From: Halarsenatibacter silvermanii
GTDB taxonomy: Bacteria > Bacillota > Halanaerobiia > Halanaerobiales > Halarsenatibacteraceae
Direction of reading: 5' to 3'
Length of the DNA: 53,662 nucleotides
NCBI RefSeq assembly: GCF_900103135.1
Contig: NZ_FNGO01000017.1
Span: 1 to 53,662, forward strand
The position numbers and the translations under genes are program-made. The notes beneath the pieces are model-generated. The model ran no database searches, was not told the DNA's origin, and was given only the letters and a program-made list of their open reading frames with translations. This document shows, piece by piece, positions 32,930 through 41,592 of the stretch; the first letter of the stretch is position 1; the number at the start of each line of letters is the position of its first letter.

Positions 32930-35386
32930 ATGAATGATGAAAAAGAGATGAGAGATATAACATTTTCGGTGGAGGGGATGAGCTGTGCTGCCTGCGCTCA
33001 GCAGGTGGAAAAAACACTTGCCGGTGCAGAGGGTATAGCTGAAGCCAGTGTGAATATCAACAATGAAAAGGGCACTGTGCAATATGATCCTGATATAATA
33101 AATTATGGGACGCTTGAAGAGCTGGTCGAGCAGAGCGGATACAGCATAAAAAAGGAGAAGCAGGAACTGCCAATAAATGGTATGACCTGTGCTTCCTGTG
33201 CTCAGGCTGTGGAGAAAAATCTGGCCGGACTGGAAGGTGTGCTGGAGGTCAATGTGAATCTGGCCACTGAGAAAGCCAGCATAGAATATCTGCCCAATGT
33301 TGTGAGTGAACGCAGCTTTATCAGTGCTGTTAAGGAAGCGGGATATGAGGTTGATCTCGGCAGCCAGGAAGAGGGCGAGAATGAAAAGACAAGAGAAGAG
33401 ATAGAGATGAAAAAATCCAGGCGCAAACTGATTTATGCATTTGTTTTTACCATTCCGGTATTTATTCTCATGTTTGGCTCTATTTTCGGTCTGACACTGC
33501 CTATAGAGCAAAATATTCAGGGGCTTATTGAGGCTGCACTGGCCTTTCCCGTAGTTTTCATTCTCGGTTATAAAACTCACAAAGGTGCTATAAATTCTAT
33601 TCGCCACGGTGGAGCCAATATGGACGTTCTGATAACCATGGGTACATTTGCCGCCTATGGTTACGGTCTATCAGCCTTCATATTCGATGTCGATAGGTTC
33701 TTCGGGCTGGCAGCCGGTATTATGGCCTTCCATCTGCTGGGGAGATTTTTGGAAACCAAAGCAAAAGGCAGGGCCTCTCAGGCCATCAAAAAGCTGCTGG
33801 AACTGGAAGCTGATACTGCCAGGCTTATAGTCGACGGAGAAGAAATGGAAGTGCCGGTGGAAAAGGTAAATGTAGATGATGTGATGATGATAAAACCCGG
33901 TGAAAAAATTCCCACAGACGGTGAAGTGATTGAAGGGCGAAGTGCAGTGGATGAATCTATGGCCACAGGTGAATCGATGCCCGTAGAAAAGGAAGATGGT
34001 GACGAGGTTATCGGGGGTACGATCAATAAACAGGGGGCCCTAAAGGTTAAGGCCACCAGGGTTGGGGAAGATACTTTCCTCTCGCAGGTCATAAAAATGG
34101 TAGAGGAAGCTCAGGGTTCGAAGGTTCCAATCCAGGCTTTTGCCGATAAGGTGACTTCCTATTTTGTTCCCACTGTGATTGGGCTTGCCGCCCTTACATT
34201 CATACTCTGGCTTGTAGTCGGAGGTACGGCCGCTGCCACCACTGCCGTATTTGCCAGCATCGCTGTACTGGTTATAGCCTGTCCCTGTGCTCTGGGCCTG
34301 GCCACTCCTACAGCCCTCATGGTTGGAACTGGCAAGGGAGCTGAAAATGGTGTGCTGATAAGAGATGGGGAAGCAGTGCAGACTATGAAAGATATTACAG
34401 CTATAGTGCTCGATAAGACGGGGACTATTACTAAAGGGGAACCTGAAGTGACTGATGTTGTTCCTGCTGCCAATTACGATGAAAATGAGGTACTGCGCAT
34501 TGCCGCCAGCGCCGAACAGTCATCAGAACATCCTCTGGGCGCAGCCATTCTCCAGGGAGCAGAAAAGAGAGGACTGGAACTTTTAGACATCGAAAACTTC
34601 AGCGCTGTTGTGGGGCGTGGTGTAAAAACTGACAGTGAGGAAGGGAAAATTTTAGTTGGTAATCAGAAGCTTATGAGAGAAAATGATATAGATATTGAAC
34701 ATCTCGAAGATGAGGTTGTATCTCTGGAGGAAGAGGGCAAGACAGCTATGCTGGTGGCCCTGGAAGGTGAAGCTGCAGGTATAATTGCTGTGGCTGACAC
34801 CCTCAAAGAGGATTCCGAAAATGCCATTGCAGCCTTTAAAAACATGGGCCTGACAACTGTAATGATAACAGGGGATAATGAGCGTACTGCCCGTGCTATT
34901 GCCGACAAAGTCGGCATTGAAAGGGTCCTGGCTGAGGTCATGCCCGATGAGAAATCTTCAGAGATAAAGAAACTGCAGTCACAGGGTGAAAATGTAGCCA
35001 TGGTCGGTGACGGGATAAATGATGCCCCTGCTTTAAAACAGGCCAATGTCGGAATCGCCATAGGTACCGGAACTGACATCGCCATCGAATCCTCTGATCT
35101 CACACTGGTCAGAGGAGAGCTGAGTGCTGTTGTTTCCGGACTCAAGCTTAGTAAATACACATTTTCCACCATCAAACAGAATCTCTTCTGGGCCTTCATA
35201 TACAACACAGTAGCCATTCCGGTGGCTGCTCTGGGGCTTTTAAATCCCATTATAGCTGCCGGTGCCATGACGGTCAGTTCCATAAGTGTTATATTGAACT
35301 CCACCAGACTTAAAAATAAAGATCTGTCACTGGATGAAGAAGATTACGCTAAAGTCACGCCTGGAAAGGCTGAAGAAGCAGCCTGA
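32930..35386 (+). CDS. copA: Copper-translocating P-type ATPase CopA
   Basis: An 818-residue P1B-type ATPase. Two N-terminal heavy-metal domains carry GMSCAAC (near residue 17) and GMTCASC (near 90). Eight membrane segments are expected; the ion-binding CPC is in VIACPCALGLATP. DKTGTITKGEP is the phosphorylation site, VGDGINDAPALKQ the hinge, SEHPLG the nucleotide motif, and ATGESMPVEK the actuator. It exports Cu(I) from the cytoplasm. ATG 32930 is preferred to ATG 32882 because the latter precedes the expected transcript start, while GGAGGTG lies nine bases before 32930. Confidence 0.96.
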   Translation: MNDEKEMRDITFSVEGMSCAACAQQVEKTLAGAEGIAEASVNINNEKGTVQYDPDIINYGTLEELVEQSGYSIKKEKQELPINGMTCASCAQAVEKNLAGLEGVLEVNVNLATEKASIEYLPNVVSERSFISAVKEAGYEVDLGSQEEGENEKTREEIEMKKSRRKLIYAFVFTIPVFILMFGSIFGLTLPIEQNIQGLIEAALAFPVVFILGYKTHKGAINSIRHGGANMDVLITMGTFAAYGYGLSAFIFDVDRFFGLAAGIMAFHLLGRFLETKAKGRASQAIKKLLELEADTARLIVDGEEMEVPVEKVNVDDVMMIKPGEKIPTDGEVIEGRSAVDESMATGESMPVEKEDGDEVIGGTINKQGALKVKATRVGEDTFLSQVIKMVEEAQGSKVPIQAFADKVTSYFVPTVIGLAALTFILWLVVGGTAAATTAVFASIAVLVIACPCALGLATPTALMVGTGKGAENGVLIRDGEAVQTMKDITAIVLDKTGTITKGEPEVTDVVPAANYDENEVLRIAASAEQSSEHPLGAAILQGAEKRGLELLDIENFSAVVGRGVKTDSEEGKILVGNQKLMRENDIDIEHLEDEVVSLEEEGKTAMLVALEGEAAGIIAVADTLKEDSENAIAAFKNMGLTTVMITGDNERTARAIADKVGIERVLAEVMPDEKSSEIKKLQSQGENVAMVGDGINDAPALKQANVGIAIGTGTDIAIESSDLTLVRGELSAVVSGLKLSKYTFSTIKQNLFWAFIYNTVAIPVAALGLLNPIIAAGAMTVSSISVILNSTRLKNKDLSLDEEDYAKVTPGKAEEAA

Positions 35387-35432
35387 TCCATTCTCTGAAG
35401 CTTTCCAGGTGTTAATCATAGACTGAGTATGG

Positions 35433-35470
35433 ATTTAATCGCCCTCTTAAATTTCGGAGGGCGATTAAAT
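35433..35470 (+). terminator. Terminator after copA
   Basis: atttaatcgccctc (35433-35446) pairs perfectly with gagggcgattaaat (35457-35470). The T-run is only attta, so it may instead be a stable mRNA 3' end. Confidence 0.7.
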
Positions 35471-35489
35471 ATTTAGTTCGCCTCGCAGA

Positions 35490-35683
35490 GGCAAAAATTA
35501 TTGAACAGAAAATTAGCACTTCTAAATTGGCCAGAAAGCACTAACAGTGGGCAGAGATATTATGGGGACTATGGCGAATGCGCTGATTTTAGCCTGTGTG
35601 GGTGGCGCAATACCACTGATATTCCTGCTGATAGCTCAGGAGATGTCCCGGTTGAGGATTATCAACATGGATTTTTTGATTAG
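35490..35683 (+). pseudogene. Remnant of a YibE/F-family membrane protein gene
   Basis: From GTG 35547 the frame reads VGRDIMGTMANALILACV, then GGAIPLIFLLIAQE and RLRIINMDFLI, a signature block of YibE/F proteins (GRxIMGTMANxLILA). The preceding KISTSKLARK lies in another frame, so a frameshift separates them. The sequence ends abruptly next to the 3' end of the convergent MttB-like gene. Only about 60 of 350-400 residues remain. Confidence 0.65.
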
Positions 35684-35685
35684 TT

Positions 35686-37071
35686 TCACCGTTCAATCAT
35701 CGCCTGCAGCTTTTCCTCGATTTTAGAAGCTAAAGCAGGCTGTCGGTAGTTTGCCAGCATTTTTTCAACTTCTTTCTGGCTGTTGGCAAATTGATTCATT
35801 CTTCCTTCGTTGCCTTCACTTTCGAGATGAGATAGGGTATGAGGATGGGTAAGAAAACTGTCACCTGGCTCCACATTTGAGATGGCCTGCCGGGCGGAAG
35901 TTTCTTCTTTGCTCTCGATTTCCCGATGAATGTTTTTGATGCTCTTGATGATTTCTGTATCCTGAATCATTTTCCTGCTGGATATTCCCAGATAATTCTG
36001 GCAGGCACCAGCAGCAAACATAATGATATCGACACCTGCTGAAATTGCTGTCATCATATTCATCATCGATTCGGCCCCCGACTGTGAATCAAATTCATTG
36101 CTGTCCGTAAGTGCCCCGGCTGTAAGAGAGGGCAAATTATAGTAATCGGCTATTTGGGCGGTGGCAGCTATTATTTGCGCATAAAAACCGTTACCCACGG
36201 TTATACTGCCGGAGTTCATATCAGCAGCGGAAGAATAGGAGGAATAGATTACCGGGGTGCCGGAATTGATAAGCTGTACCAGCACAGCCCCGCTCAGGAT
36301 TTCAGCGTTTTGCTGGATGAGCAGTCCTGTCCGCGTGGCTGGACCGCTGACTCCCGCCAGAATTTGTGCATAGACAGCAAGCGGCTGCCGGTTTTGTGAC
36401 CAGTGCAGCAGAGTCTGCAGGGGAGTTTTATCAAAAGTGAGGGGACTGGAAGCACCCACCATTTTTAAAATATAATTGCCGGCTGCAAAGTTATCAGCAC
36501 CAAAAACTTCTTTCCCCATCTGCAGGCAATCCCGAACGTCATTACCCGTACCGGTGCCCAGCAGTGGTTTGTCAGAATATTTTACAGCTGCATAAAACAT
36601 GTCCTTATGTCTACTATCCTCAGGAATATCAGTCGGAGGAGTTATCTCCCCTCCATTTAGATGTATATGAGAATTCTGCTGATATAATTTTATGAATTTA
36701 AGGTAATCCTCATAATTAGAATATTTATCTTTACCCCGGTCCAGATTGAAGGGAGCGCTTAATGGCGGGCCCAGGATGGATTTATCGCCGCCTACTTTTA
36801 CATTGTTATCGGTATTTCTGGCTTTTAGAGTAAAAGCTTCCGGTATTTGCTTAAGCGCTCTGGTAATCGCTGCTTCATCGAGAAAGACCCTGTTGCTTTC
36901 AGTTTTGATATCATTTTTCCGAAAAATATCAAGAGCTTTTTTATCATCAAATTTTACTCCGTCCTGTTCGAGAATTTCCACAGTCTGATTATGAATAAAA
37001 TCAAGATCCTGTTCCGATAAAAGATTTTTCTGTAGTGCATTGTGATTTACCAAGTCATTTTTTAGGTTCAT
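35686..37071 (-). CDS. MttB-family methyltransferase (non-pyrrolysine type)
   Basis: A 461-residue protein of the trimethylamine methyltransferase (MttB) superfamily: LDFIHNQTVEILEQDGVKF at the start, LTAGALTDSNEFDSQSGAES in the middle, and a C-terminal EEKLQAMIER. In archaeal MttB the active-site pyrrolysine is encoded by an internal TAG; here the matching region (residues 322-332, TDSNEFDSQSG) is read through without a TAG, as in MtgB-type enzymes that use glycine betaine and other quaternary amines. No corrinoid protein or RamM gene is adjacent. Betaine as substrate is plausible in a halophile, but unproven. Confidence 0.85.
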   Translation of the reverse strand: MNLKNDLVNHNALQKNLLSEQDLDFIHNQTVEILEQDGVKFDDKKALDIFRKNDIKTESNRVFLDEAAITRALKQIPEAFTLKARNTDNNVKVGGDKSILGPPLSAPFNLDRGKDKYSNYEDYLKFIKLYQQNSHIHLNGGEITPPTDIPEDSRHKDMFYAAVKYSDKPLLGTGTGNDVRDCLQMGKEVFGADNFAAGNYILKMVGASSPLTFDKTPLQTLLHWSQNRQPLAVYAQILAGVSGPATRTGLLIQQNAEILSGAVLVQLINSGTPVIYSSYSSAADMNSGSITVGNGFYAQIIAATAQIADYYNLPSLTAGALTDSNEFDSQSGAESMMNMMTAISAGVDIIMFAAGACQNYLGISSRKMIQDTEIIKSIKNIHREIESKEETSARQAISNVEPGDSFLTHPHTLSHLESEGNEGRMNQFANSQKEVEKMLANYRQPALASKIEEKLQAMIER

Positions 37072-37313
37072 TTATTTAGCCTCATTTCTTTTTAGACTTT
37101 AGTAAGTCAATAGTATCATAGTTTTGGTTTTTATTGAAGGTTTGAAAACATAATATTTTGGATATCATATCTTATGATAAATGCAGGCGAAGTATAAAAC
37201 TAATACGTGTATTACTTGTATTCAAAACTGCTTCGGAACAAAAAAGTGATGGGTTTTGCCCGGATTTACCGGAATAAGACGAAGAGGTCGGTGTTTTCAA
37301 CCGCAGGGGAATA
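37072..37313. other. Intergenic region, no gene seen
   Basis: About 240 bases between the MttB-like gene and the big hairpin. No coding signal was found. The ggtcggtgttttcaaccg stretch (37287-37304) looks like a weak partial copy of the hairpin stem and loop that follows. Confidence 0.3.
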
Positions 37314-37357
37314 GGAGGGGGTCGGTAGGTTCAATTTTCAACCTACCGACCCCCTCC
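37314..37357. repeat. Perfect 18-bp inverted repeat (hairpin)
   Basis: GGAGGGGGTCGGTAGGTT (37314-37331) is an exact reverse complement of 37340-37357, with an 8-base loop caattttc. No T-run follows, so it is not an ordinary terminator. It lies in pseudogene-rich sequence. It could be the end of a small mobile element or a REP-like RNA/DNA structure. Confidence 0.85.
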
Positions 37358-37451
37358 GTAATCTCTCTATTTCAAAAAGGGGAACTTAAATTAAGTTTGG
37401 CTAAATTACTTATTTTTGTAGAAGAATCTTTTTCATCGGCTTATATGGACA

Positions 37452-37963
37452 GGTGTGGGGCTATGTCAAAGTGTTCAGGTTTGTGTAAAAGAACTTCTGG
37501 AGCCGCTGGGTATGGAGAGAGAAGGGGTTGAATCTTTCATTGCCGGTATTAATCATATGGCCTGACTGCTCAAGCTTGAGCGAGAGGGAAAAAACCTCTA
37601 TCCGGAAGTGAAAAAGAGAGCCAGAAAGCGGGAGGCTCCTCATGATGATATGATCAGGTATGAGATTATGAAACAATTCGGCTATTATGTGACAGAATCC
37701 AGCGAACATTTGGCCGAGTATCTACCCTATTTTATAAAAAGTACTCACCCGGAACTGATTGAGAAGTTTAATATCCCTCTGGATGAATATCCCCGCCGCT
37801 GTCAGGAGCAAATTGCTGAATGGGAGGAAAGGCGGGAGGAGCTGGTCAATGACAGTGATATAGAGCATGAGAAAACACACGAATACGCCTCCTATATAAT
37901 TAAAGCCATAGAGACAGATGATCCCATACGTATTGGAGGCAATCTGCTGAACAGGGGGCTAAA
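37452..37963 (+). pseudogene. Fragment of a GH4 glycosidase (AglA/LplD-like)
   Basis: In one frame from 37452: VGLCQSVQVCVKELLEP, then ESFIAGINHMA, TGA stop, LLKLEREGKNLYPEV, then FGYYVTESSEHLAEYLPYF, EKFNIPLDEYPRRCQEQIAEW and HEYASYIIKAIET. This is the middle of NAD-dependent GH4 alpha-galactosidase/alpha-glucosidase (GLCHSVQ, AGINHMAWFL, GYFVTESSEH). The N-terminal NAD site is gone, and the TGA at 37563-37565 replaces the Trp of NHMAW. It runs without a break into LacZ-like sequence at 37964. Confidence 0.85.
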
Positions 37964-38560
37964 GAAGAAATTATTCTGCCGGATATTCATCTCGGAGAGG
38001 AAACTGAGCTGTGGCTTGACCTTAGGTTCCAGCGACGGGAGCCCACAATGTGGTCTAAAGCCGGGAAAGTACTGGTCCAGCGCCAGCTTCAGCTGAAAGA
38101 TATCAATTCTGAAGATTGTCAGGAGTTTAAAATTCAGATCGAAGGGAAACAGAGAAAACCGGCAGGCGGACTTCCACTGCAGTCAGCCCCGCCTTTTGAT
38201 GTGCAGGAAAAAGAAGAAGAACTCGTTTTTGAAAATGTTGATAGGCAAATTGGTTTTGACCGAATGTCGGGTAAACTGCGTAATTACAGCCATCAAGGCC
38301 GAAAGCTGCTGCATTCCGGCCCCAGAATCAATCTCTGGCGTGTACCCGTTGATAATGACAAAAGCCAGGTAACGCGTGATTATGCCCGGGAATGGCGCAA
38401 TCAGAGGATTCACCGTCTGCAGCGCACTGAGGAAGTCCATCTGCAGCTGATTTCTCAGGAACGGGGGCTGGGCTCTACCAGCTGTGGACCCGAGCTGCAG
38501 GATAAATATGAACTGGAATTATCAGAATTCCAGTTTTCTTTGCGATTAACTCCGCAATAA
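37964..38560 (+). pseudogene. Fragment of a GH2 beta-galactosidase (LacZ-like), C-terminal
   Basis: From 37964, in another frame from the GH4 part: ELWLDLRFQRREPTMWSKAGKVL, then VFENVDRQIGFDRMSGKL, GPRINLWRVPVDND, and the end LGSTSCGPELQDKYEL. These match the late domains of LacZ-type GH2 enzymes (RLNLWRAPTDND). Between LQLISQ and GLGSTS about 200 residues of the family are missing, so there is also an internal deletion. No catalytic residues remain. The gene is dead. Confidence 0.8.
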
Positions 38561-38580
38561 AATATGGTTCTTCTTATCGG

Positions 38581-38610
38581 TTGATAGATATCGTATAAAA
38601 TTGCTATCAT
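38581..38610 (+). promoter_or_regulatory. Putative promoter of the 38718 gene
   Basis: TTGATA (38581-38586) and TATCAT (38605-38610), 18 bases apart; each is one or two bases off consensus. Confidence 0.4.
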
Positions 38611-38717
38611 TACAATATAACTGAATAAGCTTTTTTGATACACCTATTTACCGACTGAACGCAGGAAAGATCTTTAATTTGTGATTTTGTGCTGAGGAAA
38701 TTTATTGGAGGTTAAAG

Positions 38718-38954
38718 ATGCTCACCATCAAATGCGCAGACTGCAAAACCAAGATCATGAAATATAAAAAGATAGGCAGAGGAAAAGTTTTGCGCTGCTA
38801 TAGAGATAGAATAACCAGATTGTACGATTACAAAGTTGAAGGGGATGAATTGAAGTGTGGAAATTGTGGCAATGTGATAGGGGATATTGAGAAAAAACAG
38901 GTGGATATGAACCAGCATTCATTCACCTACAGCGGCCACAAAGAGAAAAAATAA
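38718..38954 (+). CDS. Small zinc-ribbon protein, conserved and uncharacterised
   Basis: A 78-residue protein with two CxxC pairs: KCADCKTK at residues 5-8 and KCGNCGN about 45-55, as in a zinc ribbon. The start MLTIKCADCKTKIMKYKKIG and the end HSFTYSG look like a small family seen in other Firmicutes. TTGGAGG is well placed before ATG 38718. No function is known. Confidence 0.75.
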   Translation: MLTIKCADCKTKIMKYKKIGRGKVLRCYRDRITRLYDYKVEGDELKCGNCGNVIGDIEKKQVDMNQHSFTYSGHKEKK

Positions 38955-39004
38955 ATCAACAAAACTTTAACAGGATCAGCATTATAAGTTTTAGGGGGAA
39001 AAGT

Positions 39005-40084
39005 ATGAGAGCGGTAGATATTATAGCTGATTATAAAAAGAAAAAGTATTTATATGAGCGGCTTACTGAAGCTGCGGATGAATTTATCGAAGAAATACTG
39101 GAGAACGATACCGATATCAATATTCATTCTATAAGAGCCCGGACTAAATCCGTTGAGAGTCTGGCGGAGAAAGTTAGAAGGCCGGGTAAAGATTATGAAA
39201 GTCTTGCGGAAATAAAAGATCTCACCGCTGTAAGGGTTGTTACGTATTTTGCCGATGAAATTGATGAGGTGGGGGTAGTTCTGGAAAATAATCTTGATAT
39301 CGATCCCAGGCATTCTATCGATAAACGAAAGAGCTTCGATTATCAGGAATTCGGTTACAGTTCACTGCATAAAGTCGCCAGATTCAGACCAGATAAACAT
39401 CCTGCCAGCTTGCAGGATGAATTATCCGATCTTTTTTTTGAAATTCAAATCCGTACCATTCTTCAGCACGCCTGGGCGGAGATAGAACATGACCTGGGAT
39501 ATAAGTACAAAGAGGAAATTCCTGATTCGATCAATCGCCGCTTTGCCCGGCTTTCTGCTCTGCTGGAAGTTGCTGATGATGAATTTATTAGTTTGAGAGA
39601 TGACCTGGAAAAATATGAAGATAAAATCCAACAGCAGATAAAAGCTCAGCCGGAGGATGTCGATATAAATAAGCTCACTCTGGAACAATTTATGAAGATC
39701 GATGAAGTTATGAAAGATTTGATCGCCTATATAGATGAATGGTCACAAAATCTCCCCCGAAAAACAACCGGCAAGGATTTCTTTTTGGGTGAGGCGGTCA
39801 AGGGTATAAAACTTATCGGCATGTCCAATATTGCCGGGTTGAAGAAGATCATTCGCGAATACGAGCAGCTGGTCAAAGAGAGCTTTGATCTTGTTTTTGC
39901 TCGTGATAAGGAGCTGCCAGGCTGGTCACCCAGCATGATTTTATTCGCACTGATTTTGATCTATGGAGCGGTGAACTATGACCGGGACGATCTGCAAAAT
40001 TTATATGCGGAGCTGGGATTCCGCCCGCGCGAAAATTTTGAGAAAAAAGTTATAAATAAGGCTGAAGACTTATTACAAATGTAA
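39005..40084 (+). CDS. RelA/SpoT-domain protein ((p)ppGpp synthetase-like)
   Basis: A 359-residue protein. The synthetase fold spans about residues 30-220: SIRARTKSVESLAEKVRR, IKDLTAVRVVTYFADE, FGYSSLHKVARFRP and FEIQIRTILQHAWAEIEHD. These are the G-loop-like, acidic and EIQIRT motifs of RelA/SpoT and small alarmone synthetases. No HD hydrolase, TGS or ACT domain is present. The C-terminal 130 residues are helical and unassigned. It should make pppGpp or a related nucleotide; activity is not assured. The start is ATG 39005, after AGGGGGAAA. Confidence 0.85.
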   Translation: MRAVDIIADYKKKKYLYERLTEAADEFIEEILENDTDINIHSIRARTKSVESLAEKVRRPGKDYESLAEIKDLTAVRVVTYFADEIDEVGVVLENNLDIDPRHSIDKRKSFDYQEFGYSSLHKVARFRPDKHPASLQDELSDLFFEIQIRTILQHAWAEIEHDLGYKYKEEIPDSINRRFARLSALLEVADDEFISLRDDLEKYEDKIQQQIKAQPEDVDINKLTLEQFMKIDEVMKDLIAYIDEWSQNLPRKTTGKDFFLGEAVKGIKLIGMSNIAGLKKIIREYEQLVKESFDLVFARDKELPGWSPSMILFALILIYGAVNYDRDDLQNLYAELGFRPRENFEKKVINKAEDLLQM

Positions 40085-40112
40085 AAACTGAGGTGTATGC
40101 TCTTTACAGATT

Positions 40113-40865
40113 TCAAAATGTATAGGATATCTGCAGACTCAGCTGAGGACCTCTCAGATTGGATGTGGGATCTTCATCCAGAGAGGTACCCCCTACCTCC
40201 CAGCCTCCTCCTAGATCGTGAGTTAGAAGGTAACCAGCCGATAGCCCCAGGGCCAGGCTGTTTCTCAGATCATAATGGAGATTGGAATTGAGCTTGAGGG
40301 CCAAAAAGCTTTTTTCCATCGCAGCAGAACTGTGTTCCCCGTCATAAACTTCACCTAAAAATTCTTCAAATTCCCGAGGCTCGTCTGCTCTTAAATAAAG
40401 CTCCTTTTTTCCGGCCCCGATCATCGCCCCCAGAGCTGCATCCATATTTCCCTCGTCTCCGACTTTCTTTCCCCTTTCATAGGCCAGACCGCCATATTCT
40501 ATGTTCAAACTGGCATGGTTATCTCCCGATCTGGAATCAACTGATCCCCTGCGATAAATCGTTCTCAACCGCTGACCTTCAATTCTGCCGACTACGGCCT
40601 CGAATCCATAGATGAAAATATTCCGACTCAGGGAGGGGAACCCTTCATCTTCCAGTGAATCATTGAGATCGGTTATGTTCATTCGCATAAATCCTCCGGA
40701 TAAACCCGAGCTAACCCGCAGATTGAGCCCGGCCAGTCCTCTCTCCAGCATTTCCGGATCTGTTTCCAGAGCATCTGTCTCCGCACTCAGGTTTTCCGGC
40801 GTCCAGAACGCGATCAATGTTATGATGATTATTGCACTCAAGATGATGATAACTATTCTTTTCAC
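40113..40865 (-). CDS. Exported beta-barrel-like protein of an ABC exporter operon
   Basis: A 250-residue protein with a signal peptide (residues 4-28, ending NLSA-E) and a mature part rich in alternating polar/hydrophobic stretches (LNLRVSSGLSGGFMRMNI, LALGLSAGYLLTHDLGGG). The terminus, LSLQISYTF, ends in Phe as outer-membrane beta-barrel proteins do. It lies 10 bases after the ABC permease gene and is likely co-transcribed. This implies a didermic envelope, by inference. The family is not recognised. Confidence 0.65.
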   Translation of the reverse strand: MKRIVIIILSAIIIITLIAFWTPENLSAETDALETDPEMLERGLAGLNLRVSSGLSGGFMRMNITDLNDSLEDEGFPSLSRNIFIYGFEAVVGRIEGQRLRTIYRRGSVDSRSGDNHASLNIEYGGLAYERGKKVGDEGNMDAALGAMIGAGKKELYLRADEPREFEEFLGEVYDGEHSSAAMEKSFLALKLNSNLHYDLRNSLALGLSAGYLLTHDLGGGWEVGGTSLDEDPTSNLRGPQLSLQISYTF

Positions 40866-40875
40866 TGTAATCCTC

Positions 40876-41592
40876 CTAATAGAAGCCTTTTTTTCTGTAA
40901 AGAAATACCAGCGCCGTAAAGGAGACCAATATGCTAATAATTATCACCGTCAGTTCTATCCTGATATCCCATAGATGCAGGGAGCCGGTCATGGCCCTCT
41001 CCTGAATTTGGAAGTAGTAGGTTGTGGGCAGTAAGGCAGCCAGAAAATTCATGAAGTCGGCTCCGGACATAGCGGCCAGCTGGGGAACTAAAATTAAAAG
41101 CATGTAAACCGGCAGTCCTATAGTGCCTGTAGACCTTTGATTGGGAGATAGCAGGCCCACCATCATCCCCACAAATATCGAAAATATGGAGATTAGAGCT
41201 GTGGCCAAAAATATGATTATTAAACTGTCCTTTTCCAGCCCTACTATTAAAGCCAGCAGCACGGTCACGATCAGAATCGATATATAGGTGAGAAGCCCTT
41301 TACCTATCAGGACTTCTCTGGCCCCTGCCGGCGAGAGAAGCAGTACTTCCAGCGTGTTTTTTTCTTTCTCTTCGGCGATCAGCATGGAGGGAACATACAT
41401 CCCCATCATCACAACCAAAAATAAAAGCCCGAAATTGAGGGCGGCTCCGGCGGGCATATCCGGTATTAAATAAGTGAAGGACAGTGTCAGAAGAACCGGC
41501 AATAAAAACATCGTCATCAGATTTATATTCTTTTTTAAATCCTGGAATTCCTTGAGCAATATGGCGGATATAATTTTCAATCTGGAATTCAT
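40876..41592 (-). CDS. ABC-2 type transporter permease
   Basis: A 238-residue membrane protein with six predicted segments. It has the NatB/ABC-2 hallmarks: ILLKEFQDLKKN at the start, LLLSPAGAREVLIGKGL after the second segment and the late IGLPVYMLLILVPQLAAMSG. It should form the membrane part of an exporter with the ATPase encoded upstream, which it overlaps by 4 bases. Confidence 0.85.
   Translation of the reverse strand: MNSRLKIISAILLKEFQDLKKNINLMTMFLLPVLLTLSFTYLIPDMPAGAALNFGLLFLVVMMGMYVPSMLIAEEKEKNTLEVLLLSPAGAREVLIGKGLLTYISILIVTVLLALIVGLEKDSLIIIFLATALISIFSIFVGMMVGLLSPNQRSTGTIGLPVYMLLILVPQLAAMSGADFMNFLAALLPTTYYFQIQERAMTGSLHLWDIRIELTVIIISILVSFTALVFLYRKKGFY

Noticed and set aside
34663-35304. 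213-codon minus-strand frame inside copA
   Set aside because: Shadow of copA; Ser/Ala-rich with no domain.
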